Part shown: positions 10,560 through 22,675 of the stretch, piece after piece
Position numbering within the stretch: the stretch's first letter is position 1
How the letters are laid out: each line of letters opens with the position of its first letter
Origin: Malania oleifera
Taxonomy: Eukaryota; Streptophyta; Magnoliopsida; Santalales; Ximeniaceae
Direction: 5' to 3'
Length of the DNA: 64,000 nt
Assembly (NCBI RefSeq): GCF_029873635.1
Contig: NC_080420.1
Location: 124,008,719-124,072,718 of the forward strand
Translations under genes and position numbers: made by a program
Notes under the pieces: generated by a model
Databases searched by the model: none
What the model saw: the letters and a program-made list of their open reading frames with translations, nothing else
What the model was told of the DNA's origin: nothing

Positions 10560-13500
10560 CTTTACTAACCAGACATCCTCCATTCACAACAATTGATTCT
10601 GCTTAGGAGACTTGGGGAACCATGAAGCTGAGAGTATTACAGGAAGCCATCCTCCTTGCACTACAACCATTGAAAGTAAGACTCCATATGTGCTTGCTGC
10701 AATGCTAGAGGAATTCCTAGAATTGAAGATTCTGAAGCATCTCAGATGATCCGGCAAGGTTAAGAGGTTGTTGCACTCTGACATCTAAAATATTTCAAGA
10801 TATTTGAGGTTTTGCAGCCCCTCGGGCAGGGATCTAAGATTTGGAAGTCGAGGAATTTGAAAATATCTTAGGGTGGCAGGCAACAACCATTCCTCTGGAA
10901 ATGACATCAAAGCTGAACATCCACCAAAAGAGAAGTCAGAGAGAGAAGTCAATCTGTGCAGGCCCCACTCACATGAGGGTATACTATTTTAACAATCAAA
11001 GATTGCAAGTGACATTAGATCACTGGGCAACCCACCATCAGAAAATGATGCAAAACTCGGGCACCATCAAGCGATAGTTCTCGAAGATGTACAAGGTTGT
11101 GCATCTGATTGGGTAGGGATTTTAGATTCCTATAATTGGAAATTCTAAGAGATAACAGCTTAGGAGGGGGCAAGCCAGGCTCAAGAAAAGATACAAGAAG
11201 TGGGCAGTTAGCTATTTCCCAGTGCTTAAGATGCACACACTTGTTGAGGCCATCAGGTAAGAACTCAAGGTTCCTACAATTATCAATTACAAGCTACTTG
11301 AGCCTTATGAAGCTCGGCAAAGTGACCATGGACAAGACATAATTAACTATTGGAAGGGATTTATTAGGACAGCCAGCAATCTTCAAAAATTCAAGAGAAG
11401 TGTTGTTGTGCATCATCTCTGGAAGGAACTACAAATTTATACAGTTTTGAATGCCGACTGACTTAATCATGCTGCGTAGATGACCCCTTGGAAGGGAAAG
11501 GAGAGAAGAACAATAGTAAATGACCAAGTGTTCAAGCGGAGGGCATGTGTTAACATTGGTGGTGGTGCCATGCATCATCCAATTTCATTGGGCAGAGTTG
11601 TTGGCTCACTAAAATTAGCTATCTGCAACTATTTGAGACTATCTGCAACTATTTGAGTGCTGTTAATTGCTGAAAGAACCCTTCGAGCAGACATGTGAGC
11701 TTTGGAACTCAAGACATCCACAAGTATGTAAGCGAAGTGAATGAAACCTCATTTTGTAGGACCCTTTCATCACATTTCTTTAGTTCCTAGTCATGGATCA
11801 TAGGAAGTCCTGGGAGTGAAGCCAATTTTTGGCATTCATCTATATCAAGTATTGTCAAGGAAGGAAAGAGATTGGGTAGTTCACTAAGGTTAGGGCAAGT
11901 TCTTAATGAAAGTTCATGCAGGCAAGGGAATTCTCTGCCTTCCTATCGTGCAGTATTATTTAGCATTGGAAGTTTCGGGAGAGCTGCTAATTCTTCACAC
12001 CAGACAATGCACATTTTTTTAAAGGCAGGAAACTTAAGCGAGATATTTCTTAGTTTAGGACAACCACAAATTTCAATCTTATACAACTTCTGGAAGCATT
12101 ATCTGTCCTCAACCTCAGGGGATGACCAATCCTCCCATGCAAACATGTTCTCGAACTTTAAAGACTGCAAAGATGGAAAATTACCATCCCCGTAGAACTC
12201 AGGGCCAATATTGCTTATTCCTTCCGTTCCTTCAATTGTCAGCTCTTTAAGCAAGGGTAGCTGTCCAAGTGGCGGCAAACACTTGCAGTTTTTACAATTA
12301 CTAAGTTTCAAGATTATTTCCTCAAAAAATGGAGGAGAACCTACCCAACTTGGAAACCTAACACCTCCATAATCATCAATTGTTTTAAGCTTTTGTGGGG
12401 TTGTAGCATCTCTAGCACATATGTTTCAATTCTTTCATTCCTTATATCAACTAAATCATTGCAATGTTTGACCTCATCAATTGTCCGCTCATAGACCTCC
12501 ATGGCTTCCCTGAAACTTGGTATGGTCTTTTTCAAGTTTTTGTGACGATGGGGAATCTCAAAAAATTCTTTCTCAGTTGTTTCATTTAATGGATCATCAT
12601 AAATGTTGCTCCATTGCAACACTAATAAATCAAGCTTCGGCTTCTCCCTTAAATTAGCCTCTATAGCATCTCGAAAGCTAACGACATTCTGCAATCCAGA
12701 AATTATAAGCTTACCTTGAAGATGCAGCATGTCTTTCAAGTCCTTAATTCCCAAGTCATTATTTTTGCCAACCATGAAGTTGGAAAGTGTTTGGAGATTT
12801 GTCAATCTACACATTTGCTAGGGCATCTCTTTTAAATTAGTTTCACTGATGCAAATATGTCGTAGGTTTGTTAGGTTTCCCAGGTTCGTAGGCAATCTAA
12901 CAAAAGCACGACATTGTAATAGAAGTAATGTTTCAAGATTGCAAAGAGTACTCACTAAGGCAGGTAACATATCGATCGCAGTATGAGAGAGGTCCAAATA
13001 CCTCAGATGTTTTAAGTTTCCAATCGAATCTAGCAATTTAGTGATGTGATAGCCATTGAAAGATAGCACTCTCAAAAATCTTAACCTCGGTAACAAATCG
13101 CATGGGACCTAATTGGGCAAATAGCTAACTCCAGTTTCACCAACTAGGTCCAAAGGTAGGAAGGTGCATAAGCACTCTACTCTTTGAAAAGCCTCAAATT
13201 TTGTCGACACATCACGTTTAACACGAATATATGAGGAATGGTGAACATTTTCAAAAAAATTTGTGTGGGTTACAAACCCCCAACTTATCCTCCAATCGAA
13301 CACAAATCTCCTGATACATACTGAGCTAAATCCTTCATGAGCTCATGCATAACAAAACGTGATTTATGGTTACTAGATGGTAGAAAGAACGACATTAAGA
13401 CTAGGTCATTGAAGTAGTCACCTCCTACATCTTCCAATCTCTTATTTCCTTTTGGCTGTAGCAGGAAACCTTCGGACAACCACAGTAGAACTAGCGAGTC

Positions 13501-14662
13501 CTTCTCAAATTCATGGTGTTTCAGAAATATTGAACAGTAAGCAAAGCATTGTTTCAAGTGTACTAGGAGATGATCATAACTCAATCTAAGAGTGTGAAGG
13601 ATGTCCCTCTTATCATCAGGTAAATCCCATATCTTTCTACTCAAAATATCTTTCCATTCGTCTTCCTCAACTCTAGAATGCAAAAGAACACCCAATCTCT
13701 TCACTACCAAGGGCAAGCCATCGCACCATTTCATGATCTCCCTCCCAATTACTTCCTAATTATGATGGGCATCAATATTTTTATTCTCAAATGTTTCCAT
13801 CTTGAATAATGACCAACAATCTTCAGAAGGTAAACATGTCAAGTGATGAGCCAGAATCGTGCCCATGCTTGCTGCAACATATTGATCGCGAGTTGTCACT
13901 ATAATCTTACTTTCCCATGCACTAGCTCTCAAAGGACACCACAGCACATCCCAATCATTATTCTTTTGTCCCAAACGTCATCCAGAACAAGCAAGAACGT
14001 CTTCCTAGCCAATGCAGCTTTCAGGGAAACTTGAAGCAGATTCAAGACATGGAGATCAAAAGCTTGAAGCGTGACTGATTGAAGAATAGTCTTTGATACG
14101 CTCACCACATCGAACAGCTGAGAAACACAAACCCACACCGTCAACTCAAAATGTCCCTTCTTTTACAGGATGCTAGACAACATAGTCTCCTCATTGTGCA
14201 CCAGTTGAGCAAGTGTTGTCCAGCCAATCTCTCCCATGCCCACAATGGGAACGGCCCCAATTTTACTAGCACTACCATTTTCTTCCCCAACAAGAAGAAC
14301 TTTAATAATCCTCTCTTTGTCGCAATCCCTCCTGTAGACACAAGCTTCATCCACCAAAGACGTGGTGGGTAATCTATGTTTCCTCCCCACAACATTTATC
14401 ACATAAAGATTTTAAGACCCAAAACATCCTTTCGCTGAGAAATGTATTCCAATTTCTCAATTATCTTTTTTATCTTGGACTCGATGGCTTTGTTGTTAAA
14501 GGGATTGAGAGAAGTAGAGATGCAGTTCCAATTGGTGCGTACCTGATTTGAGGTAATGAGAGAGGGACATTGGGAATCCAAATTGCAGAGCAGAGCTTGA
14601 GTGGCAAGCTCATCCAGTACATCCTCTGCATCGTATATGGAGGACTTGGTCAAGTGGAGATA
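10560..14662 (-). pseudogene. CC-NB-LRR (RPP13-like) resistance gene, 3' portion: end of CC, NB-ARC and LRR
   Basis: NLR proteins are cytoplasmic immune receptors that switch on nucleotide exchange. Going down the minus strand: end of the coiled coil (IYDAEDVLDELATQAL) near 14640; P-loop at 14240-14214 reading GMGEIGWTT where the family has GMGGIGKTT, so the nucleotide-binding lysine is absent; kinase 2 (LLVLDDVW) near 13980; RNBS-B (SKIIVTTRD) near 13900; GLPL at about 13719; RNBS-D (LKQCFAYCSIF) near 13560; MHEL in place of MHDL near 13350. LRRs follow from about 13096 to 10600 (LRFLRVLSFNGYHI, NLKHLRYLDLSHTAIDMLP, then NCKNCKCLPPLGQLPLLKEL). The reading frame is broken at least five times, most heavily in the distal LRRs. 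A segment near 12590-12440 seems to hold a partial duplication around the (V)LEMLQPHKSLKQL motif. The 5' end lies beyond the copia insertion at 20077-20279. Confidence 0.9.
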
Positions 14663-14717
14663 TGTGAAAAAAAGTAAATTCTACTGAAGAAGAAGAAGAA
14701 GAAAAACTATTATCTCC

Positions 14718-14751
<34 letters not shown>

Positions 14752-14844
14752 AGTGGGTATTTATATACACTACTGAAGACAAATGCAAATGAAATGCAAA
14801 TGTACAAATGTAAATGAAATACAAATGCAAAAAAATTTCTAATA
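14663..14844 (-). repeat. 3' LTR of the copia element (182 bp)
   Basis: It matches 19898-20076 along its length. In transcript orientation it begins TATTAGAAAT and ends TTTCACA. It holds a (GA)n tract near 14719-14750 and an expanded AAATGCAAATG word that differs in length from the other LTR. A purine-rich tract abuts its inner edge at 14845-14860. Confidence 0.85.
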
Positions 14845-17800
14845 GTCCCCGTCAAGATGGAGTGTATATATTTAGTACACCCAGCTTGCTAAGTAAAGAA
14901 TGAAATTGATGAGATCCAAGTGCTTTGGTGAAGATGTCACTGAGTTAAGAATGAGAAGCAACATTAAGAGTTTTGATCATATTTGCTTGCAGCTTTTCCC
15001 GCACAATATGGCAGTCTATTTCAATATGCTCTGTTCGTTCATGAAATACGAGATTGGCAGCAATATGAAGAGTTACTTTGCTATCACAAAAGACAAGTGC
15101 CAGCTTTGGATGCTAAATCTGAAAATCTTTCAACAAAGAAATTAACCAAGACATCTCACGGGTAGTAGAGCCCATAGCCATTTATTCTGCTTTAGCTGAG
15201 GATTTTGAGACAGTTTGTAGCTTCTTGGACTTCCAAGAAATTAAAGAATCACCAAGGAAGACACAAAAACCAGTAATTGATCTTCTGGTATTCACACACC
15301 CTGCCCAATATGAATCAAAAAAGGCCTTGAGATGAAAATCAGAAATAGCAGGAAAGAAAAGGCCCTGTCCAGGTGCACCCTTCAAGTACCGAAGTACTTT
15401 GTGTACTGCAGCTAAATGCAAATGCCTTGGTTTGTCCATATATTGACTCAAAACTTGCACATAATAAGAAATATCTGGATGTAATCTGGTGAGGTAAATG
15501 AGTCTTCCAATCAATATTCTATAGGGAAAGGGATCTTCTAGAAGATCACCATCTGATTTGGAAAACTTGACATGTTGTTCCACAGGAAATGCCACGGATT
15601 TGGCAGCCAAGATACCTGAATCTTGTAAGATATCCAAAACATATTTTCTTTGACACAATGTAATGCCTTTGGAAGATCAAGCAGCTTCCAATCCAAGGAA
15701 ATACTTTAAATTTCCCAAATCTTTAATTCTGAATTTATTATCCATAAATGTTTTCAGTTCAGAAATGGAATTCAAATCATTGCTAGCGAGAATTATATCA
15801 TCGACATAAATTAGCAATACAATAAAAGAACCATTTTCGTATTTGACAAACAATGAATGATATGATTTTGCTTGCTGAAAACCATAAGCAATAATGGCAG
15901 TAGACAATTTTGAAAACCATTGTCTAGAATTTTGTCGCAGCGCATAAAGAGACCTTTGTAACTTACAGACACTCTAGAGCCCCCTTGCTGTGCAAATCTA
16001 GGTGGAATGGGCATGTAAACTTCCTTATTTAAATCTTCATGTAGAAAAGCATTATTTACATCTAATTGATGTAAATGCCAATTTTTGGCAGCTGCTATTG
16101 CCAATATAACATCTCACTGTGGTCATCTTAGCAACAGGAGAAAAAGTCTCATGAAAATCAATTCCCTCAATTTGGTTGAACCCCTTAGCAATCAAACGAG
16201 CTTTGTACCTTTCAATAGTACCATTAGCTTTCTACTTAACTATGTAAACCCACTTACAGCCTATTGGCTTCTTTCCTGCAGGAAAAGCAATGAGTGGCCA
16301 TGTTTGATTTGCCTCAAGGGCTTTGATTTCTGCATTCATTGCTGCTCGCCATTCAGGAATTTGTACGGCTTGTGAAAAAGTTTGAGGTTCAGAAATAGAT
16401 GAAATGGTTAAAGCAAAATGTTTGTGACAACTTGAAAGTTTATGATAAGAAATGGCATCATAAAGTGGGAATTTAATACCTGAATACTTATCTGTCAAGG
16501 AAACAGATTGAAATGGAGGAAGAGAAGCCAATTGACAATGATAATCCTGCAAGTAGCTTGGTGGTTTTCTTCTCCTTGTGGATTGTCGAATAGGTGTAGC
16601 TGACTCTGCAGATTGTGGAGGAATAGTAGACGAAGAAGGCAAATCTAATAAAGAAGAAGGAAATAAATTTGTAGAATGACAATGGTGATGAAGATGAAGG
16701 TGCAAAGAAAACTTAATCTGGAAAATCAAAAGCTGATTTTGGGAAAACAAAAGAATTACAAGGTGTGGTGAAAGAAGAAAGAGATGAGAAAGGAAATATA
16801 TGTCCATGAAACACTACACCACGAGATAGGAAAGTTTTATGTGTTTCAAGATCATATGATTTGTATCCTTTGACAGCAAAAGGATAACCAATGAAGATGC
16901 ATTTTCTTGCTCTTGGATCAAATTTAGATCTATCACGAGCCAAAGTAGAGGCAAAACAAAGACAACCAAAAACTTTGTGATGATTATAAAAAGGAGGTGT
17001 GGAGTACAAAACTTCAAGGGGAGATATATTAGAGAGTAATGGAGTAGGTGTACGAGTCATCAAATGAGTACCAACAAGAATACAATCACCCCAAAAATTG
17101 AGTGGTAAGGAAGCTTGGAATCTTAGGGAACGAGCAACATTGAATAAGTGTTGATGTTTTCTTTCAACTACACCATTTTGTTGTGGCCTTTCAACACAAC
17201 TTGTCTGGTGTATAACATCTTGAGAAGAAAAAAAATCTGGCATGTGAAATTCAGTCCCATTATCAGTTCTAATTTTCTTGATTTTAGAATGAAACTAAGT
17301 TTCAACAAGTTTGAAAGATTGTAAATAAGGTCTGGTTTGAGATTTGGTTTGTAAAAGATATACCCAAGTAGACTTGGAATAATCATCCACAATTGTAAGA
17401 AAATATTTTGAACCATCTAAAGCAGAAACGGAGAAAGGCCCCCACAGATCACAATGAATGAGCTCAAATGCAAATGCTGAAACATATTCACTAGAAGAAA
17501 ATGGTAAACATTTCTGTTTAGCTAATGTACAGATGGTACAAACACAAGAATCAGGAAATTTTGGTACATGCAGATTTGAAACACAATTATTGAGAAATTT
17601 TAACTTGGACAAAGGAATGTGACCTAGCCTATAGTGCCACAAACGAAAATTCTAATTTGTTGAAGAAGATAAAACAGAACAACCAACCAAGGGTCTTTGC
17701 AGTAATTGATATAGGCCAACCTTCTCCTCACCCATTCCAATTGTTGTCCATGTAGACAAGTCCTGGATGAAACAAAAATTGGAAACAAAAACAATACAAC

Positions 17801-19379
17801 ACGAAGAATCACGTGTCAATTTACTGGCAGAAATTAGGTTAAAAGAAAAAAAAAAACACAAAGACATTGAGTAAAACAAGATTATCTAGTAAATGAACCG
17901 CACCAGTATGTGTTATTGGAACTGAATGACCATTTGGTAGTTTAACACTAGAAGCAACTTTAGAAGTTATAGAGGAAAAACAAGCAATGGAGTTGACCAT
18001 ATGGTTTGTAGCTCCAGTATCAATAATCCAGGGAACAAGATTTCCTGCAAAATAATCAATAGAGGACAATTGTGGAGTTGGTAGAACATCAGAAGTGGCT
18101 TGATTTACTGAATGTGGATTGGATTATGGTTTAAGCATGGCAAGTAGCTGCTGGCATTGATCTTGAGACAAAAGAAACTGTGAAGCATCATCACTCGATT
18201 TACCCACAGAAGAAGAAATTTGATTAGATGAATGAGTAGTTCCTCTTTTGGACTTAAAATCAGGAGGAAAACCATGAAACCGATAGCACTTTTCAAAATA
18301 TGACCAGTGTATCCATAATGACCACACACATATTTATCTTTGCAAAAATTGGTTTGCTTTCAGGCAAACATTCCAATATTCGCAGGCTTTGCTGTCGGCA
18401 GCAATTGATTCAAGGCGAGGTACAGATATATCCAAAATGATTTCTCTTTGTTTCTCTTCTTGTACCGAAGAAAGAACTTTGTTTATAGAAGGAAAAGGAT
18501 CAAGTAACAACATCTGACTTCATATACCATTGAAAGAGTCACTCATCCCCATTAGAAACTACATTACATATTCTTCTTGTTGAATTTCTTCAAAAAAATT
18601 TAGTGTTTCCATAGAACACTGTGGCAAATTACGTTAATAATTTGCTAATTCATCCCAATAGGACTTCAAATCTGTGTAATAATCACTCACAAATTTCTCA
18701 TATTGTTTTAATGAACTAAATGCTTTTCTCAATTGAAAAATCCGTGGATGATTACCTTGTGAGAAATGGTCTTGCAAATCCTTCCACATATCGGCAGCAT
18801 TATCAATGTAGAGAATGCTTGATCCTGTATTTTTCGCAACTAAATTGAGGATCCACGAGACAACCATATCATTACATCGAATCCATGACAAATAAAGAGG
18901 ATCGGTTTCAGTTTCACCTTCTTAAGGATACCATTTGTAAATCCACTTTTATTTTTAGCGCCGATGGCTTTGGACATTGATCTCAACTAGGAGTGATAAT
19001 TGTCACCAGGTAATTGATCAGTAACAAGCATTATGTCAAGATTTTCACCATGATGTAAAAAATATGGGCTAAAAGAATCATTAAGTGAGGTGTTAGGAGA
19101 AGAAGAAGAAGAAATAGTACAGGAATCCATGAAAAAATTCTAGATCACCATCAAATGACTGAAGAGGACAACAGTAAACCAGTAAACACGCAAACAACAG
19201 CGAGAGATTTGAAAGCAAAACCAATCGTTGCTTGGAACTAGAGAAAGCAAATTCCTCTGGGAGAGAGAGATGGAGAATTTGGTTGTTATATCTTTTCTGC
19301 TTCTTCTTTTCTCTTCCGTGGCAGTGTCTTACGATTTTTTCTGCTATCAAATGCGAAATTTCTCGTCAATTTAGGAGGA

Positions 19380-19880
19380 GAAGCTAATCAGAAATCTTAA
19401 TTTGATCCCCAAGGATGCAGGCGATGCCGTCTGCTCCGGAGATTCTTCTGTAGATCCGAACATTGTCGAAAGGCATTTCAGATTCATCGTAATCAACTAC
19501 GCGCACGTCTATGATCGAAGAAACGTCGTCGAGCAGTTTCACAAACGACAACCACACCAGCGATTCGAGCTACAGAAGGCTCCGAATCAAAGAAGAAATG
19601 TATTGGACGATCTTTTGCATTGTTGTACCAAGTTGAAAAAAAAAAATTGAAGCGTAAATCCGTTGCTAAGATTTACTGCGGAAATTTCGACGCCTGCTTC
19701 AAGCTCTTCGTCGGTTCACTATCGAGACGAAATTTGACTACGACATGCTGATGTTATGCTACCACCGGAATTATCATCTTGAATTGCCGATTTACAATCA
19801 AATTGTCGATGAAGAAGAACATTCTCTTGTAAATTCAATAGCAGATGCGGATGGCATGAAAGTGATTCCTATGGCCAATT
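19380..19880 (+). other. Non-retroviral segment in the copia leader, protein-like on the opposite strand
   Basis: It lies between the primer-binding site and gag, where copia elements normally have a short leader. On the plus strand, antisense to the element, 19425-19640 reads SVDPNIVERHFRFIVINYAH and on through NVLDDLLHCCTKL. From about 19727 another frame reads FDYDMLMLCYHRNYHLELPI and ends DADGMKVIPMAN just before the primer-binding site. Base composition is less AT-rich than the element. I do not recognise the protein. It could be host sequence captured by the element, or chance open frames. Confidence 0.4.
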
Positions 19881-19886
19881 AAACTA

Positions 19887-19897
19887 CTATGATACCA
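19887..19897 (-). other. Copia primer-binding site
   Basis: The minus strand reads TGGTATCATAG directly after the 5' LTR, close to TGGTATCAGAGC, the initiator tRNA-Met complement used by most plant copia elements. It fixes the inner edge of the LTR. Confidence 0.8.
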
Positions 19898-20076
19898 TGT
19901 GAAAAAAGAAATAATTCTACTAAAGAAGAAGAAGAAGAACCGTTATCTCAGAGAGAGAGAGAGAGAGAGAAAATTTTTTCTTTTATATTCTATATTTCAA
20001 AATACCAGAGCAGCAGGTATTTATATACACTGCTGAAGCAAGCAAATGAAATACAAATGCAAAAATATTTCTAATA
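19898..20076 (-). repeat. 5' LTR of the copia element (179 bp)
   Basis: Same sequence family as 14663-14844. In transcript orientation it carries TATATAAATACC, a plausible TATA box, about 45 nt from its start. The primer-binding site follows its inner edge directly. Confidence 0.85.
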
Positions 20077-20279
20077 AGCCACTTCTCCACGGCTAGGCTG
20101 TCAAATTGCTTCTCCTCGGTGTCGTTGAGCACGGCGGTAGTGGCGAGCAGAGTAATCTTCAACTTTTCCAGCAAATCGTCGAAATTGGACACCCGAAGAA
20201 GCCCAATAAATTGGTGAGAAACCAATCTGGCGAACAGCGCTTGAAGAAAAGCAAAAAGAAATGCTTCCCTCACTGCCAT
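20077..20279 (-). pseudogene. Same NLR, 5' portion: start and first 67 codons of the CC (Rx_N) domain
   Basis: The start is set at 20279 (MAVREAFLFAFLQALFARLV) because this class of NLRs begins MAVxxAFLSAFLQ; the upstream in-frame ATG at 20321 would add 14 atypical residues. The piece runs through LEKLKITLLATTAVLNDTEEKQ to AVEKWL and stops at the copia LTR. The gene resumes at 14657 with HLTKSSIYDAEDVLDEL. The short flanking repeats agca/agata-type (20077-20081 agcca; 14658-14662 agata) match at 3 of 5. Dropping the element plus one copy gives VEKWLHLTKSSIYDAED in a single frame, so the insertion hit an exon. The hAT-type element ending at 20444 sits about 165 bp upstream. Confidence 0.88.
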
Positions 20280-20443
20280 GCGTCGCTTGGTTGGTGACTG
20301 ATTTTCTACTTCAAACTTCAAACTAGGTAGCTGTCTGTAAACCAGGAGAAATGAAGTCTAGAAAAATCAAAAGAATCTCATAGAAGAAGATAAAGTAGGA
20401 GAATGAGAAAGAGAAGGAGGAAGCGAAGATAAGGCGGCAGAAA
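20280..20443 (-). promoter_or_regulatory. 5' leader/promoter remnant of the NLR
   Basis: This is the only host sequence left between the NLR start codon and the upstream hAT-type element. It is purine-rich on the plus strand, with no clear TATA box. Any original promoter further up is now displaced beyond 21727. Confidence 0.4.
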
Positions 20444-21726
20444 TAGGGGTGTGCAATCGATCGGTTAAGCCAATTTCAGCCAATTAACCAAATTAATCAA
20501 ATTATTTTGGTTAACTCCACCCCATAAGACCGAATTGGTCTATTTAACCGAATCGGTACTTAACCGAACCAAATTGCCGGGTAATTCGGTTAACCGAATT
20601 TAAACAAATAAAAAATAATAATTATGAGTAATTCTCCCTTAAAACAACTAAGTAATTCTCAAAATAATTTCATCCTCCATCCTTTTATCTTCTTTCTATC
20701 CTTTATTTTATGCTTGTGTACTCGATGAGAATTTTGCATCCACTAATGAAGACAACTCATCAGACAAATTCTCAACACCAAAAAACTTTTGCAAGATACG
20801 CAAACAAGGGTTATTGGTAAAAGCAGGGAAGAACCGAAGAAAAAGAGAACAGGGCACAGGACTTTGGGTACAACAAAAGTAAGAAAACACAAATATAAAA
20901 AAATTAAAAAGGGAAAAAACTCAAATTCAATGAACATTCAAACAAATATAAATAAATAACACAAGGAAACCCATTTTAAAGAGGGAGACTGATCAACATG
21001 AATATAATAATTTGGAGGAAATATTCTCTTACACATTTAATCAAAGACATTGTGTTCATCTTAGGGAATTGTAAAATTTCAATAAACATCAAACTACAAA
21101 GACTTTAGAGTTTTGAACACAACGGAAAAATGAAAAACCTGAAGGACGTAAGGTCCGAAGGAGTACTGCGAGTCTGCGAGAGTGCGAGCTGCGAAGTTGG
21201 GAAGGTGGAAGCCGAAGTCCGAAGGGGAAGACTAAATTTGTCGATCTGGAACAGGAAGTTCGAACTCGCCGTCGCCGACTGTGTGCGAACTGCGAAGTGG
21301 GAAGGGAACTGGGAAGGGAAGAGCTGAAGGGAATTGGGACTGGGAGTCAGGGAGTGCCGGCTGCCGGCGAAGTTGCGACTTGCGAACTGCGAACTTGGGA
21401 AGGGAAGAAGGAAGACGGCGAATGGGAAATTTGGGATTTAAGAATGGCTGAATACCGAATGGAACCCCCCCCCCCCCCGGGCAACCTAGCCTAAAAATTA
21501 AAATCATAAATAATATAATTTAATAATTTATATTTAATTATTAATTAATTAAAAATTTAGATAATTCGGTTAACCGAAATACAAATTACCCATAACCAAA
21601 CCGAAAACCGAATATTTGAAATCACTGTATTCTAAAATCGTATTGAACCGAACTATAAATTACCCGAATCGAACCAACCGAACTCGATAGATTAATTCAG
21701 TTAAAACCGAATTGTGCTCGCCCCTA
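20444..21726. mobile_element. hAT-type DNA element, 1283 bp, with 8-bp target duplication
   Basis: Terminal inverted repeats: TAGGGGTGTGCAATCGATCG at the left and TAGGGGCGAGCACAATTCGG read inward from the right. Flanks ggcagaaa (20436-20443) and ggcataaa (21727-21734) match at 7 of 8, an 8-bp hAT duplication. Subterminal zones are packed with GGTTAACCGAA / CCGAATT words. A GC-richer core at 21130-21440 with repeated TGCGAACTGCGAA words has no sustained transposase frame. It is a non-autonomous copy about 165 bp upstream of the NLR start, inside its probable promoter. Confidence 0.85.
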
Positions 21727-21762
21727 GGCATAAATGCTACCCTAATTTTTAATTGGGTCCCT

Positions 21763-21763
<1 letters not shown>

Positions 21764-21798
<35 letters not shown>

Positions 21799-21826
21799 AT
21801 TATTATTATTATTATTATTATTTATC
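21764..21826. repeat. (GAT)n-(TTA)n microsatellite
   Basis: About ten GAT units pass directly into about nine TTA units. It lies between the hAT-type element and the truncated gypsy element. Confidence 0.9.
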
Positions 21827-22675
21827 TAAAATTAATATGAGTTAAAATCAAACACTTAACATCTATATATATATATTCATGAAGATAAATCTGCGGGCTA
21901 GGTACCATCAGGTGAAGGTTAGGGCAGAAGACGTTCCGAAGACAGCATTCAGAACTCGGTATGGCCATTATGAATTTCTGGTTATACTGTTTGAATTGAC
22001 AAATGTTCTTGCAGTGTTTATGGATTTGAGGAATAGGGTTTTCCACCAGTATTTAGATCACTTTGTGGTAGTGTTTATTGATGACATACTGGTATATTCA
22101 AAGAGCCCTGAGGAGCATGATGAACATCCGAGGATAGTGCTTTAGGTGCTGAGGGAAAGAAAATTGTATGCAAAATTCAAAAAGTGCGAGTTTTAGCTGG
22201 AGTAAGTTACGTTCCTTGGACATGTGGTATCGAGGGGTGGTATTTCAATAGATCCGAGCAAAATCGAGGCAGTAGTAGATTGGGTATGACCGAATAATGT
22301 GCAGGAAATCAGAAGTTTCTTGAGATTGACTAGATACTACTGCAGGTTTGTTGAGGGTTTCTCTAAATTTTCAGGTCCTTTGACGAGATTGACCAGAAAA
22401 TGTGTGAAGTTTGAGTGGTCTGATGATTGTGAACAAAGTTTTCAGGAGTTGAAGTAGCAGCTCATCGTTGCACCAGTGTTGACGATTCCTTCAAGAGAAG
22501 AGGGTTTCGTGATTTACAGTGATGCAACACATAAAGGGCTCGAATGTGTGTTAATGTAAAGGGGGAGAGTGGTAGCATATGCCTCCCGACAACTGAAAGA
22601 TTCCGATAACATTATCTATATGCAGGTAGGTGTGAGATTTTCACTGATCATAAGAGTTTAAAATACTTCTTCGTG

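Larger units (their letters stand above)
14663..20076 (-). mobile_element. Ty1/copia element, 5.4 kb, inserted in the NLR coiled-coil exon
   Basis: Minus-strand order: 5' LTR 20076-19898, primer-binding site 19897-19887, an unusually long leader with a foreign-looking segment (19880-19380), then gag from about 19129 (MDSCTISSSS start, copia gag core near 18880-18640). A zinc knuckle lies near 18330, protease (WIIDTGATNHMV) near 18030, the pre-integrase HYRLGH near 17635, integrase about 17500-16900, reverse transcriptase about 16360-15680 with [12 protein letters not shown], RNase H about 15300-14880, a purine-rich tract next to the 3' LTR, and the 3' LTR 14844-14663. All parts are present and in normal order, but the copy is broken, roughly ten times by eye. 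The short LTRs suggest an Ale/Retrofit- or Ivana-like lineage, not settled here. Diverged LTRs and target repeats indicate it is not recent. Confidence 0.92.

Noticed and set aside
14663-20076. Copia element acting as a removable intron of a working NLR
   Set aside because: The insertion lies in exon sequence with no clean splice borders, the P-loop lysine is absent, and the NLR frame is broken elsewhere, so a working product is unlikely. Rare read-through transcripts are not excluded.
21130-21507. Open frames with charged residues in the core of the hAT-type element
   Set aside because: They come from repeated GCGAACTGCGAA words and show no transposase motif.
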